In this document: positions 1 through 8,501 of the stretch, one piece after another
Layout: each line of letters starts with the position of its first letter
Numbering within the stretch: position 1 is the stretch's first letter
Assembly: GCF_000308635.1 (NCBI RefSeq)
Contig: NZ_BAGD01000065.1
Location: 1 to 64,000 of the forward strand
From: Nocardia otitidiscaviarum NBRC 14405
GTDB taxonomy: Bacteria > Actinomycetota > Actinomycetes > Mycobacteriales > Mycobacteriaceae
Length of the DNA: 64,000 bases
Direction of reading: 5' to 3'
The notes under the pieces: model-generated
Database searches by the model: none
What the model was told of the DNA's origin: nothing
Seen by the model: only the letters and a program-made list of their open reading frames with translations
Made by a program: the position numbers and the translations under genes

Positions 1-734
<734 letters not shown>

Positions 735-743
735 TTCGCCGCC

Positions 744-761
744 GTCCCCGCCCGCGGGGAC
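744..761. terminator. GC-rich hairpin after acn
   Basis: GTCCCCG and CGGGGAC arms form a 7-bp stem with a 4-base loop, starting 10 bases past the acn stop. There is no T-tract, as is common in high-GC actinobacteria, so it may be a terminator or only an RNA-stabilising 3' structure. Confidence 0.4.
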
Positions 762-794
762 GAGCCGTGTTGCGGCACAACCGAATAGCGAACT

Positions 795-814
795 CCCCGG
801 CATTCGTGCCGGGG
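795..814. terminator. Perfect 8-bp stem, TTCG-loop hairpin between acn and acnR
   Basis: CCCCGGCA, a TTCG loop, then TGCCGGGG: a perfect stem capped by a UUCG tetraloop in RNA. It is the second hairpin in the acn-acnR gap and a likely terminator or attenuator that would lower acnR expression from the acn promoter. No T-run follows. Confidence 0.5.
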
Positions 815-959
815 ACTCGCGTCCGGTATCGGTGGTAGGTGACGGGTCACGCCGTCACCTGCCGCGCGACCTGTCCGGGTCGCTTCGCTCGTCGCTCGTG
901 CGGGGTGTGTGCGCCACTTCCGGCGTACGCGCCCCGCACAGATGGTTTCGGAGGAGTCC

Positions 960-1526
960 ATGCCCAAGGTCAGTGACGACCACCTCGCCGCCCGGCGCGG
1001 CCAGATTCTCGACGGGGCCCGTCGATGCTTCGCCGAGTACGGTTACGAGGGTGCCACCGTGCGCCGCCTGGAAGAGGCGACCGGTCTGTCGCGCGGCGCG
1101 ATCTTCCATCACTTCCGTGACAAGGACGCGCTCTTCCTCGCCCTGGCGCAGGAGGACACCGCCCGCATGGCCGAGGTCGCCGCCACCCAGGGCCTGGTGC
1201 AGGTGATGCGCGATATGCTCGCCCACCCCGAGGACTTCGACTGGCTCGGAACACGTTTGGAGATCGCGCGGCGGCTGCGCAACGATCCCGAATTCCGCGG
1301 CCACTGGGAGCAGCGCTCCGAGGAGCTCACCGCCGCTACCGTGGCGCGCCTGGAACGCCGCAAATCCGAAGGGGCGCTGCGCGACGACGTTCCCACCGAG
1401 GTGCTGCTCGGCTACCTCGACCTGGTGCTGGACGGACTCATCGCCCGCATCGCCTCCGGACACGCCGGGGACAACCTCTCGGCCGTCCTCGATCTGGTGG
1501 AGGCCTCGGTCCGCCGCAAGAACTGA
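960..1526 (+). CDS. acnR: TetR-family repressor AcnR
   Basis: Transcriptional regulator expected to repress acn. The protein is 188 aa, the length I recall for Corynebacterium glutamicum AcnR, and it lies directly downstream of acn as in Corynebacterium and Mycobacterium. The N-terminal HTH (about residues 12-58) contains ILDGARRCFAEYGYEGATV and SRGAIFHHFRDKDALF, typical of TetR proteins. The ATG at 960 is preceded by GGAGGA at about 951; an upstream in-frame ATG lacks such a site. In C. glutamicum AcnR responds to citrate and metal; that is family knowledge, not visible here. The acn promoter is outside the window, so its operator cannot be examined. Confidence 0.9.
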   Translation: MPKVSDDHLAARRGQILDGARRCFAEYGYEGATVRRLEEATGLSRGAIFHHFRDKDALFLALAQEDTARMAEVAATQGLVQVMRDMLAHPEDFDWLGTRLEIARRLRNDPEFRGHWEQRSEELTAATVARLERRKSEGALRDDVPTEVLLGYLDLVLDGLIARIASGHAGDNLSAVLDLVEASVRRKN

Positions 1527-1556
1527 CCGCCACGTCGGGAAGCGCCGGACGCCGCA

Positions 1557-1916
1557 CTACCGCGAGTCCAACTCCGCGACCAGCCGCTTCGGCGCGACGG
1601 CCCGATAGGCGTCCTCGACGATCTCGGCCACCTCGGCCCAGTCGACGGGCACATCCAGGTACATCCCGAGCCAGCCCCGATGCCCCACGTAGGGCGGACG
1701 GAAGAAGCGGGTGGGCGCGGCCGCGATCAGCTCCTCCTGGACGCCGGGCGGGGCCGCGCACCAGAATCCGAGCCGATCGTCGTGATGGTGGTCGGCGAAC
1801 ATCACGAACAGTTTCTTACCGCGCACGAACCAGCACGGCTCGCCGTGGCTGACGCGCTCGCTCACCTCCGGCAGCGCCAGGCACAGCGCCCGCAGGGATT
1901 CCAGTGGGTCGCTCAT
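1557..1916 (-). CDS. MmcQ/YjbR-family protein
   Basis: A 119-aa protein of the MmcQ/YjbR double-wing fold, annotated in many genomes as a DNA-binding protein although the molecular role is poorly established. Visible family marks are the N-terminal LRALCLALPEVSERVSHGEP, the central GKKLFVMFADHHHDDRLGFW strand pair, the FFRPPYVGHRGWLGMYLD segment and the C-terminal helix with AYRAVAPKRL. It converges on acnR with a 30-base gap and appears monocistronic. Confidence 0.8.
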   Translation of the reverse strand: MSDPLESLRALCLALPEVSERVSHGEPCWFVRGKKLFVMFADHHHDDRLGFWCAAPPGVQEELIAAAPTRFFRPPYVGHRGWLGMYLDVPVDWAEVAEIVEDAYRAVAPKRLVAELDSR

Positions 1917-1970
1917 GAGCGGAGAATAGCGGCCCGGGTCCGGCGGCGGCTTGGACGAATGGGAAGCGGC

Positions 1971-2483
1971 TCAGGGCACCGTGCCGGACTCCCACGCGCG
2001 CAGCAGGATACGGCCGATCCGGTCGAGTTCCGCGCGCTCCGCATCGGTCAGCGGCGCCAGCATGCGCGTCTCGTTCTCGAGATGCGCGGTCACCACCTCG
2101 TCGACCAGTACGCGGCCCGCTGCGGTGAGCTCCACCCGGATCGCGCGCCGGTCCCCGGCATCGGCGACGCGGCGGACCAGCCCGGCCGATTCCAGCCGGT
2201 CCAGCCGACCGGTCATGCCCGCCCGCGACAGCATGAGCGTATCCGCGAGCACCGAGGGGTTCAGCTCGAAGGGTTCGCCCGAACGCCGCAGCGCCGCAAG
2301 CACATCGAATTCGCCGCGCTGTAGGCCGTAATCAGCGAATACGGCGTTGATCAGCCCTTCGCCCACCATCATGAGCCGACCGAGGCGCCCCAGGATCGCC
2401 ATGGCGGTCAGGTCCAGATCGGGCCGTTCCCGCCGCCACTGCTCGGCGATGGCATCCACCGGGTCCGATGTCTTCTCACCCAT
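1971..2483 (-). CDS. MarR-family transcriptional regulator
   Basis: A 170-aa winged-helix regulator. The core (about residues 35-140) shows the MarR pattern: YGLQRGEFDVLAALRRSG, then LADTLMLSRAGMTGRLDRLE as recognition helix, and the wing with RVADAGDRRAIRVELTAAG. I chose the ATG at 2483; a GTG two codons earlier is possible, and neither has a strong Shine-Dalgarno. It is divergent from a cupin gene, and a perfect 9-bp inverted repeat lies between them, so it probably controls itself and the cupin gene. The ligand is unknown. Confidence 0.88.
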   Translation of the reverse strand: MGEKTSDPVDAIAEQWRRERPDLDLTAMAILGRLGRLMMVGEGLINAVFADYGLQRGEFDVLAALRRSGEPFELNPSVLADTLMLSRAGMTGRLDRLESAGLVRRVADAGDRRAIRVELTAAGRVLVDEVVTAHLENETRMLAPLTDAERAELDRIGRILLRAWESGTVP

Positions 2484-2507
2484 GGACACGATTCTATTCG
2501 ACGGTTT

Positions 2508-2542
2508 ATAGTTCGGTATCTAACTATTTATCGCCGAACTAT
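2508..2542. promoter_or_regulatory. Inverted repeat, likely MarR operator in divergent promoter
   Basis: ATAGTTCGG (2508-2516) and CCGAACTAT (2534-2542) are perfect 9-bp arms 17 bases apart, in an unusually AT-rich stretch between the marR-type gene and the cupin gene. The right arm ends just before the cupin gene's GGAG ribosome site, so binding there would block that promoter. Assignment to the adjacent MarR protein is inference. Confidence 0.6.
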
Positions 2543-2556
2543 TTTTGGAGTCCGCC

Positions 2557-3054
2557 ATGAACACCACCGACCCGCGGCCCGCCATCCGCTACCCCGGCGA
2601 TGCGGAGACCCTCCGCACCACCGATGTCACCGTGCGCCTGCTCATCGACGCGCCCGAGGCGAACCAGGCCGCCAGCACCGTCGAGGTCACCATGGCGCCG
2701 GGCGCGGACGGCGCGGCACCGCACTACCACACCCGGTCCGACGAACTGTTCTACGTGGCCGACGGTGAACTCCAGGTCCTGGCCGGTGACCACATCACGA
2801 CCGTCGGCGCGGGCGGCTCGATGATCGTCCCCCGGCTGATGCCGCACGCCTTCGGCGCCGCCCCGGCCAGTGGCGCTCGCATTCTGATCGCCCTCATGCC
2901 GGGGATCGAGCGTTTCGAGTACTTCCGGCTGCTGGAACGATTGGCACACGGCACCGCCACCGTCGAAGACCTCGCGGCATCCCAGGAGGAGTTCGACAAC
3001 TGGTTCGTCGACGCCCCCGAATGGTGGGCCGAGCGCACGGCCGGTCGACGCTGA
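2557..3054 (+). CDS. Cupin-domain protein
   Basis: A 165-aa single-domain cupin. Motif 1 is seen as PHYHTRSDELFYVADGELQV (His, His and Glu metal ligands) and motif 2 as the later MIVPRLMPHAFGA with the third His, which suggests a metal-binding beta-barrel. The C-terminal helical tail includes the Trp-rich NWFVDAPEWWAE. The start at 2557 is set by GGAG at 2547-2550. It is divergent from the MarR gene and shares the dyad with it, which suggests inducible detoxification or oxygenase-like chemistry; the substrate is unknown. Confidence 0.82.
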   Translation: MNTTDPRPAIRYPGDAETLRTTDVTVRLLIDAPEANQAASTVEVTMAPGADGAAPHYHTRSDELFYVADGELQVLAGDHITTVGAGGSMIVPRLMPHAFGAAPASGARILIALMPGIERFEYFRLLERLAHGTATVEDLAASQEEFDNWFVDAPEWWAERTAGRR

Positions 3055-3209
3055 CACGCCGTGGCCGCGACGTGAGCCGGGCGGGCGCGCCAACCCCGCG
3101 CAATGCGTTCGCCCGCTGGCGATCGCGGTGGTAGCCGGGCGGTCGCCGATGTGCTGAAGACCACCGCGCCGCCGGGAATGCGGCCCATCGTGGGAGGGTT
3201 TGTCCGGTT

Positions 3210-3626
3210 ATGGCTTTCTCTGTGCCCGTCACCGTGCGCGGTTACGAACTCGATATCAACGGTCATCTGAATCAGGCCGTGTACCTGCAGTACGCCGAGC
3301 ACGCTCGCTGGGAGCTCATGAAGGCGGCCGGCATCCCGGGCGAGAAGATGGTCGGATCGGGGATCGGCCCCGTGGTGCTGGAACAGACCCTGAAATACCA
3401 GCGCGAACTGCATCTCGGCGATGAAGTGACCGTGAGCTGCGAATTCCGCTGGAGCGGTGGCAAGGCGTTCCGCATGCACCAGGAGATCCGCAAACTGGAC
3501 GACACCGTATCGGCCACTATCGACGTGGTGTGCGGCATCATGGATCTACGGCTGCGCAAGCTCGTCGCCGATCCCGCGGCCGCGCTGCGGGAGGTCGCGG
3601 AGTTCCCGGAGACGCTGGGCCTCTGA
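3210..3626 (+). CDS. Acyl-CoA thioesterase, 4HBT/hotdog fold
   Basis: A 138-aa thioesterase of the 4-hydroxybenzoyl-CoA thioesterase type, expected to hydrolyse acyl-CoA in the cytosol. The N-terminus has the catalytic-loop pattern GYELDINGHLNQAVYLQYAE (D-x-N-G-H-x-N) followed by the long hotdog helix EHARWELMKAAGI; the rest alternates beta-strands (TLKYQRELHLGDEVTVSCEF). Length and order match stand-alone family members. GGGAGG sits about 13 bases before the ATG. It is not clearly operonic. Confidence 0.87.
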   Translation: MAFSVPVTVRGYELDINGHLNQAVYLQYAEHARWELMKAAGIPGEKMVGSGIGPVVLEQTLKYQRELHLGDEVTVSCEFRWSGGKAFRMHQEIRKLDDTVSATIDVVCGIMDLRLRKLVADPAAALREVAEFPETLGL

Positions 3627-3641
3627 GCCCGATTGCGAACA

Positions 3642-3712
3642 CCGAAAATCTTTCGGCGGTAGCGGTTTCCGCAGCGTCGACGCCGGTTTGCCGGTACGCC
3701 TGAAATCTTTCG
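3642..3712. repeat. Repeated GAAATCTTTCG motif upstream of the RiPP cassette
   Basis: A small dyad CCGAAA-ATC-TTTCGG lies at 3642-3656, right after the thioesterase stop, and a related element TGAAATCTTTCG recurs at 3701-3712. The pair sits 90-150 bases upstream of the putative precursor gene at 3798. It could be a terminator plus coincidence, or paired regulator sites. Confidence 0.3.
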
Positions 3713-3797
3713 TTGCGAACCGAACAGGCCATGTCGCGGGATATGATCTGGATCACGCTCGGCTCTACAGCAAATCCCGAGCAGATCGGAGTTCAGT

Positions 3798-4283
3798 ATG
3801 ACTGGCGCCCTTCGTCCACGTGTTTCCGCGCCACCGGGCACCGCAGCCCCACCCACCGCTACCGCCTCGCCACCGCTACCGGGCTACCTCGTCGATGCCA
3901 CCGAACGCCATATTCGCGTGCGGGTCACCGACGGCACCTGGACCTTCCGCTGGGCCGACGTCCTGGCGCTGACCGACTGTGAGTTCGGGGCCCAGGGGCC
4001 GCGCCTCGGCGACGCCCGCCCCGTGCTGGTGCGCGTGCGCGCGGGCGCGACCGCCGACTTCACCCAGCGGCGGCGGATCGAGCTCACCGAGCGCCCGCTG
4101 ACCCTGCCGCAGGACCACACGCCCACCCGCGGGGACGACGAACTGGCGCGGCTCACCGAAAGCTGGGCTCGCCGCCTGGAACTCACCACCGGCCCCGGCA
4201 TCGGCGGCGCGACCATGACCTGCTGCCAGACCCGTTCGCATTCCGGTAGCGACGACGGCGCGGCCTGCGACAGTCTCGACTGA
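3798..4283 (+). CDS. Putative graspetide-type RiPP precursor
   Basis: A 161-aa protein with no family I recognise. Residues 1-28 are Ala/Pro/Thr-rich; residues 29-105 look like a small beta-rich leader domain (YLVDATERHIRVRV, PVLVRVRAG); 110-130 is a helical linker; the last 30 residues (from about 132) are Gly/Thr/Ser/Cys/Asp-rich. That tail holds T139, T141, T145, S147, S149, S151 and S159 as potential acceptors and D152, D153, D158 and D161 as potential donors, plus C142, C143 and C157. An ATP-grasp peptide-maturase gene follows after 23 bases, so I infer it is the ligase substrate, with the tail as core. GGAG precedes the ATG. The Cys residues are unusual for known graspetides. An alternative is a ligase accessory protein. 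Confidence 0.6.
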   Translation: MTGALRPRVSAPPGTAAPPTATASPPLPGYLVDATERHIRVRVTDGTWTFRWADVLALTDCEFGAQGPRLGDARPVLVRVRAGATADFTQRRRIELTERPLTLPQDHTPTRGDDELARLTESWARRLELTTGPGIGGATMTCCQTRSHSGSDDGAACDSLD

Positions 4284-4306
4284 CGAGCCGATCGAGGCTC
4301 ACCGAT

Positions 4307-5269
4307 ATGACAGCCCGCACAACGGGTTCGGTGCTCATAGTGACCGAGTCCGACGATCTCCATGGCGACGCCCTCGCCGTGACCCTGCGAAAGCATCACG
4401 GGCTCACCCCGATTCGGCTCGATATGCGCGACTTTCCGCGCGAGAACGGGACTTTCCGCCTCGCCCGTGACGGCACCGCCCGCAGTCTGTCCCATGTGCT
4501 CGGACTCGATGACGTGGTCTCGGTGTGGTGGCGTCGCCCGCACCCCTGCCTGGTGCCCGGCAGCGCACAGCACGGCGACGACGCGTACCGGCAGGCCGAA
4601 TGCGACGGCTTCCTGCAGGGCATGCTCTGGTCCATACCGGCGCTGTGGGTGAACGATCCGGGGGCCGACCGCACCGCCACCCGCAAGATCGTGCAGTTGG
4701 AGACGGCCTATCGCGCCGGATTCGCCATTCCGGAAACCCTGATCACCAATGACGCCGAGGAGGCGCGCGCCTTCGTCGAGTCCCGCCCCGGCCCGGTGGT
4801 GTACAAGCGCACCGGCACCGGACGCGGCCCGTTCACCGAGACCCGCGTCGTCACACCGGGCGAGCTGACGCGGCTGCCCTCGATCCGCCACTCCCCCACC
4901 ACGTTCCAGGACTACATCGTCGCCGCCTACGACCTGCGGGTGGTGTGGGTCGACGGGCTGGAGTGGGCGGTGCGCATCGACTCGCAATCCGGTGTGGGCC
5001 AGGTCGATTCGCGCCTGGACACCTCGGTCGCCTTCACCCCGGAACGCCTGCCCGCCGCGGTGAGCAAATCGCTGACCACCCTGATGGGCGCGCTGGGGCT
5101 CAGTTTCGGCGTGCTCGACCTGCGGGTGGGCCTCGACGGCGAGTTCTACTTCCTCGAGGTCAACCCGCAGGGCCAGTTCGCGTACCTGGAGATCAAGACC
5201 GGGCTCCCGATCTTCCGGAGCCTGGCCAATCTTCTGGTGTTCGGCGACGGCACCGTGCCCGACTACTGA
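4307..5269 (+). CDS. ATP-grasp peptide ligase, MvdD/graspetide maturase-like
   Basis: A 320-aa ATP-grasp enzyme of the type that forms ester or amide cross-links in RiPP cores (microviridin/graspetide ligases). The N-terminal pre-ATP-grasp domain has VLIVTESDDLHGD and the family-typical VVSVWWRRP. The central fold has VVYKRTGTGRGPFTETR in the ATP-binding region, then DLRVVWVDGLEWAVRIDS. The C-terminal metal/ATP site is FGVLDLRVGLDGEFYFLEVN running into PQGQFAYLEIKTGLPI; E-x-N-x-x-G-Q followed by E-x-x-T-G-L-P-I is what I recall as characteristic of these maturases rather than of glutathione or D-Ala ligases. It follows the putative precursor after 23 bases in the same orientation and ends at a convergent terminator, giving a self-contained two-gene unit. 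Confidence 0.82.
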   Translation: MTARTTGSVLIVTESDDLHGDALAVTLRKHHGLTPIRLDMRDFPRENGTFRLARDGTARSLSHVLGLDDVVSVWWRRPHPCLVPGSAQHGDDAYRQAECDGFLQGMLWSIPALWVNDPGADRTATRKIVQLETAYRAGFAIPETLITNDAEEARAFVESRPGPVVYKRTGTGRGPFTETRVVTPGELTRLPSIRHSPTTFQDYIVAAYDLRVVWVDGLEWAVRIDSQSGVGQVDSRLDTSVAFTPERLPAAVSKSLTTLMGALGLSFGVLDLRVGLDGEFYFLEVNPQGQFAYLEIKTGLPIFRSLANLLVFGDGTVPDY

Positions 5270-5289
5270 GCGGCACACGCGACACCGTC

Positions 5290-5318
5290 GTGCGGCACCA
5301 CTCGCCGTGGCGCCGCAC
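5290..5318. terminator. Bidirectional hairpin between convergent genes
   Basis: GTGCGGC (5290-5296) pairs with GCCGCAC (5312-5318), with further inner CCAC/GTGG pairing. It sits in the 63-base gap between the convergent ATP-grasp and HTH genes, so it plausibly terminates both transcripts. Confidence 0.55.
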
Positions 5319-5332
5319 GTCGGCGAAATCGC

Positions 5333-5584
5333 CTACTTGCTGGCGGATTTGGCGCTGGACTTGCGCCGGTTCGCCCCACCCCGGCTGCGGAGTTGCACAT
5401 GCGACTCCACGAGCACATTGTGGATGAAACCGTACGACCGCCCGGTCTCCCGCGCCAGCGAGCGGATGCTCGCCCCAGCCTCGTACTGCTTCTTGAGCTG
5501 GGTTTGCAGGCGATCTCGCGACTTTCCGGTGACGCGCGTGCCTTTACCCAATCCGGCTTTACCCTGTGCGGGCCTGTCACTCAT
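5333..5584 (-). CDS. Small helix-turn-helix protein (Rv1473A-like position)
   Basis: An 83-aa basic protein. The conserved core is LKKQYEAGASIRSLARETGR followed by SYGFIHNVLVESHVQLRSRG, an HTH with a basic wing, then a Lys/Arg/Ser tail. This form is widespread in actinobacteria as a putative DNA-binding regulator. GGAGGA lies 5 bases before the ATG. It is downstream of the ABC-F gene on the same strand, matching the Rv1473-Rv1473A pairing near acn that I recall from M. tuberculosis. Its target is not known to me. Confidence 0.75.
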   Translation of the reverse strand: MSDRPAQGKAGLGKGTRVTGKSRDRLQTQLKKQYEAGASIRSLARETGRSYGFIHNVLVESHVQLRSRGGANRRKSSAKSASK

Positions 5585-5665
5585 GGCTTCCTCCGAGTCG
5601 CCCTGCAGCCTCTTTCCAGGCTAGACACTCGGAGAGCTGTGATCAACGGATTCCTGTGATGAGAA

Positions 5666-7297
5666 TCACGCCAGCTGAATGAGTTCCAGATAATCCTGCG
5701 ACCAGTGGTCCTCGGTACCGTCCGGAAGCATGATCACACGCTCGGGGTTCAGCGCCTCGGCGGCGCCCGGGTCGTGGGTCACCAGCACCACCGCGCCCGC
5801 ATAACTGCGCAGCGCGTCGAGCACCTGTTCGCGCGAGACCGGGTCGAGGTTGTTGGTCGGCTCGTCGAGCAACAACACGTTGGCCGCCGAGGACACCAGA
5901 CCCGCGAGCGCCAGTCGGGTCTTCTCACCGCCGGACAACGTGCCCGCGGGCTGCTCCAGCTGCGGGCCGGAGAACATGAACGCGCCCAGCAGGCCGCGCA
6001 GGTCCTGTTCGCCCGCGTCGGGGGCGGCGTGCCGGATGTTCTCCCACACGCTGGCCCGATCGTCCAGGGTGTCGTGCTCCTGGGCGAAATAGCCGACCTT
6101 CAAACCGTGCCCGGGTTCGAGCTCACCCGCGGTGGGGGTCTCCACGCCCGCGAGCAGCCGCAGCAGCGTGGTCTTGCCCGCACCGTTGAGGCCGAGGATC
6201 ACCACCCGGCTGCCGCGGTCGATGGCCAGGTCCACACCGGTGAAGATCTCCAGTGAGCCATACAGTTTGGTGAGGTTCTTGGCCATGAGCGGCGTCTTGC
6301 CGCAGGCCGCGGGTTCGGGGAACTTGATCCGCGCCACCTTGTCGGCCACGCGCACCTCGTCCGCCTCCGCCAACATGCGCTCGGCGCGCTTCAGCATATT
6401 CTGCGCGGCAACGGCTTTGGTGGCCTTCGCGCCCATCTTCGCGGCCTGCTGCTTGAGCGCGGACGCCTTCTTCTCGGCATTGGCGCGTTCGCGGCGGCGG
6501 CGCTGCTCATCGGTGGCGCGGGCGTCGAGGTACTTCTTCCAGCCCATGTTGTAGATATCGGCCTCACCGCGCACGGCGTCGAGGAACCACACCTTGTTCA
6601 CCACGTCGGCCAGCAGCTCCACATCGTGGGAGATGACGATGAGGCCGCCGTCGTGATTCTGCAGAAAGCCGCGCAGCCAGGTGATGGAGTCGGCGTCGAG
6701 GTGGTTGGTGGGCTCGTCCAGCAGCAGCGTGGTGTCGGATTTGCCGCCGGAGCCGTCCGAGGCGGCGAACAGGATGCGCGCCAACTCGATTCGCCGGCGC
6801 TGACCGCCGGAGAGGGTGCGCAGCGCCTGGGCCAGCACCCGGTCGGGCAGGCCCAGGCTGTGACAGATGCGCGCCGCCTCGCTCTCGGCGACATAGCCAC
6901 CCAGGGCCGAGAAGCGCTCCTCCAGGCGACCGTACTTGCGAATGGCCTTCTCCCGCTCGCCGTCGTCGACCACCTCGGCCATGAGCGCCTGCTGCTTCTC
7001 CATATCGCGCAGCAGCTTGTCCAGACCGCGCGCCGACAGCACCCGGTCCTTGGCCAGCACGTCGAGATCGCCCTCGCGCGGATCCTGCGGCAGATAGCCG
7101 ATATCGCCGGAGCGAATCACCTTGCCCGCGTAGGGTTCCCCCTCGCCCGCGAGAATCCGCAGGGTGGTGGTCTTGCCCGCGCCGTTGCGCCCGACGAGAC
7201 CGATCCGGTCACCGGCCTGCACCCGCAGCGCCGACCCGGGTGCGGTCAGCAGGGTGCGGACTCCGGCCCGGACCTCCAGATCGGTCGCGGTGATCAC
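5666..7297 (-). CDS. ABC-F family ATPase (Rv1473-like)
   Basis: A 543-aa soluble protein with two ABC domains and no membrane segments, the ABC-F layout of ribosome-associated factors, some of which protect against antibiotics. Domain 1 has Walker A GLVGRNGAGKTTT, signature LSGGQRRRIELAR and Walker B TLLLDEPTNHLDAD; domain 2 has LGLNGAGKTTLLR, LSGGEKTRLALA and VLLLDEPTNNLDP. The linker between them is rich in Lys/Arg/Ala helices. I place the start at GTG 7297 (first residues V-I-T-A-T-D-L-E-V), preceded by GAGGAG; this matches the 542-aa M. tuberculosis protein as I remember it. A macrolide-resistance role has been discussed for that homologue but is only an inference here. Confidence 0.93.
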   Translation of the reverse strand: MITATDLEVRAGVRTLLTAPGSALRVQAGDRIGLVGRNGAGKTTTLRILAGEGEPYAGKVIRSGDIGYLPQDPREGDLDVLAKDRVLSARGLDKLLRDMEKQQALMAEVVDDGEREKAIRKYGRLEERFSALGGYVAESEAARICHSLGLPDRVLAQALRTLSGGQRRRIELARILFAASDGSGGKSDTTLLLDEPTNHLDADSITWLRGFLQNHDGGLIVISHDVELLADVVNKVWFLDAVRGEADIYNMGWKKYLDARATDEQRRRRERANAEKKASALKQQAAKMGAKATKAVAAQNMLKRAERMLAEADEVRVADKVARIKFPEPAACGKTPLMAKNLTKLYGSLEIFTGVDLAIDRGSRVVILGLNGAGKTTLLRLLAGVETPTAGELEPGHGLKVGYFAQEHDTLDDRASVWENIRHAAPDAGEQDLRGLLGAFMFSGPQLEQPAGTLSGGEKTRLALAGLVSSAANVLLLDEPTNNLDPVSREQVLDALRSYAGAVVLVTHDPGAAEALNPERVIMLPDGTEDHWSQDYLELIQLA

Positions 7298-7658
7298 ACA
7301 GGTCTCCTCGGTACGCGGCGGATGGCAAACGTGTCGATTGTGCGTCCCCTCGACACACAAGAACCACCGATTTTACCGCCGACACCCCGGTTGGGCCGAA
7401 TCGAGCGTATCGCCCGCAACCGGACACCCGGGCCGCTCACCTGCGCGATCCGCGCGCGAGGACCGCCACCACGGTCCCCGGCGTCCGACAGTGACACATC
7501 TCACCGCCGTGAACGCGTTCCGGCGCTGCCGCGCCCGGCCCGACCGGCGTCGCATCCGCCGCACTTTCGCCCGGTCGCCACGGGCACGGTGTGGTTAGCT
7601 GATCATGTGCTGCAAGTCGGACAAATATCCCGCCCGAATGAACTCAGGAGGTCCGATC

Positions 7659-8462
7659 ATGCCCACCCGTGATTCCGCGTGGCCGCAGGGCACACCGTGC
7701 TGGGTCGACTGCTCGGTGGACGACCCGGCCGCCGCCCGCGAGTTCTATTCGCGCCTGCTGGGGTGGGAGGTGCTCGACAGCCCGCCCGAGGCGGGCGGAT
7801 ACCTGATGGCGATGCTGAACGGACGCGCCGCGGCCGGAATCGGTCCGAAGATGGGCGACGGGCCCATGCCGTCGGTGTGGACCACCTACTTCGCCGCCGA
7901 CGACGTGGACGCCGTCGCGGCGGCCGTCAGCGCGGCGGGCGGCACCGTGTACGCGCCGCCGTTCGACGTGATGGACGTGGGGCGCATGTGCGTCGCCGCG
8001 GACACCGACGGCGCCGTCTTCGGGGTCTGGCAGGCCAAGGCGCACACCGGGGCGGAGATCTGCAACGAGCCGGGCGCGTACTGCTGGAACGAGCTGCACA
8101 CCAATCGGTTCGCACAGGCGAAGCAGTTCTACCTGAGCGTCTTCGGATGGTCGTACCACACCGTGAGCGATACCGACCGGTTCCGCTACGCCACCTTCTC
8201 CACCCCGGGTTCCGCCGCCGAGGTGGGCGGCCTCATGGACTCCACCACCATGCCCGGCGAGACGCCGTCCTACTGGCTGGCCTGGTTCCAGACCGCCGAT
8301 GCCGACACCAGCCTCGCCACGGCGCGCGAACTCGGCGCGAACGTGCTGATGGGCCCGGAGGACAGTGCGTTCGGGCGCATGGGCATCGTGCAGGGGCCGC
8401 AGGGTGAGGTGTTCGGGCTCATCGACACCACGCGCACGGTCGGCGACGCCCCGACCAACTGA
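7659..8462 (+). CDS. VOC-superfamily protein, tandem glyoxalase-like domains
   Basis: A 267-aa protein with two VOC modules: domain 1 from about residue 7 (GTPCWVDCSVDDPAAAREFY) and domain 2 from about 145 (YCWNELHTNRFAQAKQFY), each ending in a strand such as PQGEVFGLID. The layout matches the mycobacterial CFP32/Rv0577 type, whose biochemical role is uncertain; fosfomycin-resistance or dioxygenase activity should not be assumed. AGGAGG ends 7 bases before the ATG at 7659. It is followed by a terminator-like hairpin and so appears monocistronic. Confidence 0.85.
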   Translation: MPTRDSAWPQGTPCWVDCSVDDPAAAREFYSRLLGWEVLDSPPEAGGYLMAMLNGRAAAGIGPKMGDGPMPSVWTTYFAADDVDAVAAAVSAAGGTVYAPPFDVMDVGRMCVAADTDGAVFGVWQAKAHTGAEICNEPGAYCWNELHTNRFAQAKQFYLSVFGWSYHTVSDTDRFRYATFSTPGSAAEVGGLMDSTTMPGETPSYWLAWFQTADADTSLATARELGANVLMGPEDSAFGRMGIVQGPQGEVFGLIDTTRTVGDAPTN

Positions 8463-8475
8463 TTCCGGCCCCGGA

Positions 8476-8501
8476 GCACCGGGCCGCGAACGACCCGGTG
8501 C
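8476..8501. terminator. Hairpin after the VOC gene
   Basis: GCACCGGG (8476-8483) and CCCGGTGC (8494-8501) form a perfect 8-bp stem with a 10-base loop, 13 bases after the VOC stop. There is no T-tract. The following 258 bases up to the cutinase start hold no gene I can support. Confidence 0.5.

Noticed and set aside
3884..5278. A 464-codon open frame on the minus strand opposite the RiPP cassette
   Set aside because: It is the antisense shadow of two real genes; low-complexity composition, no domain, and both plus-strand genes have motifs and ribosome sites.
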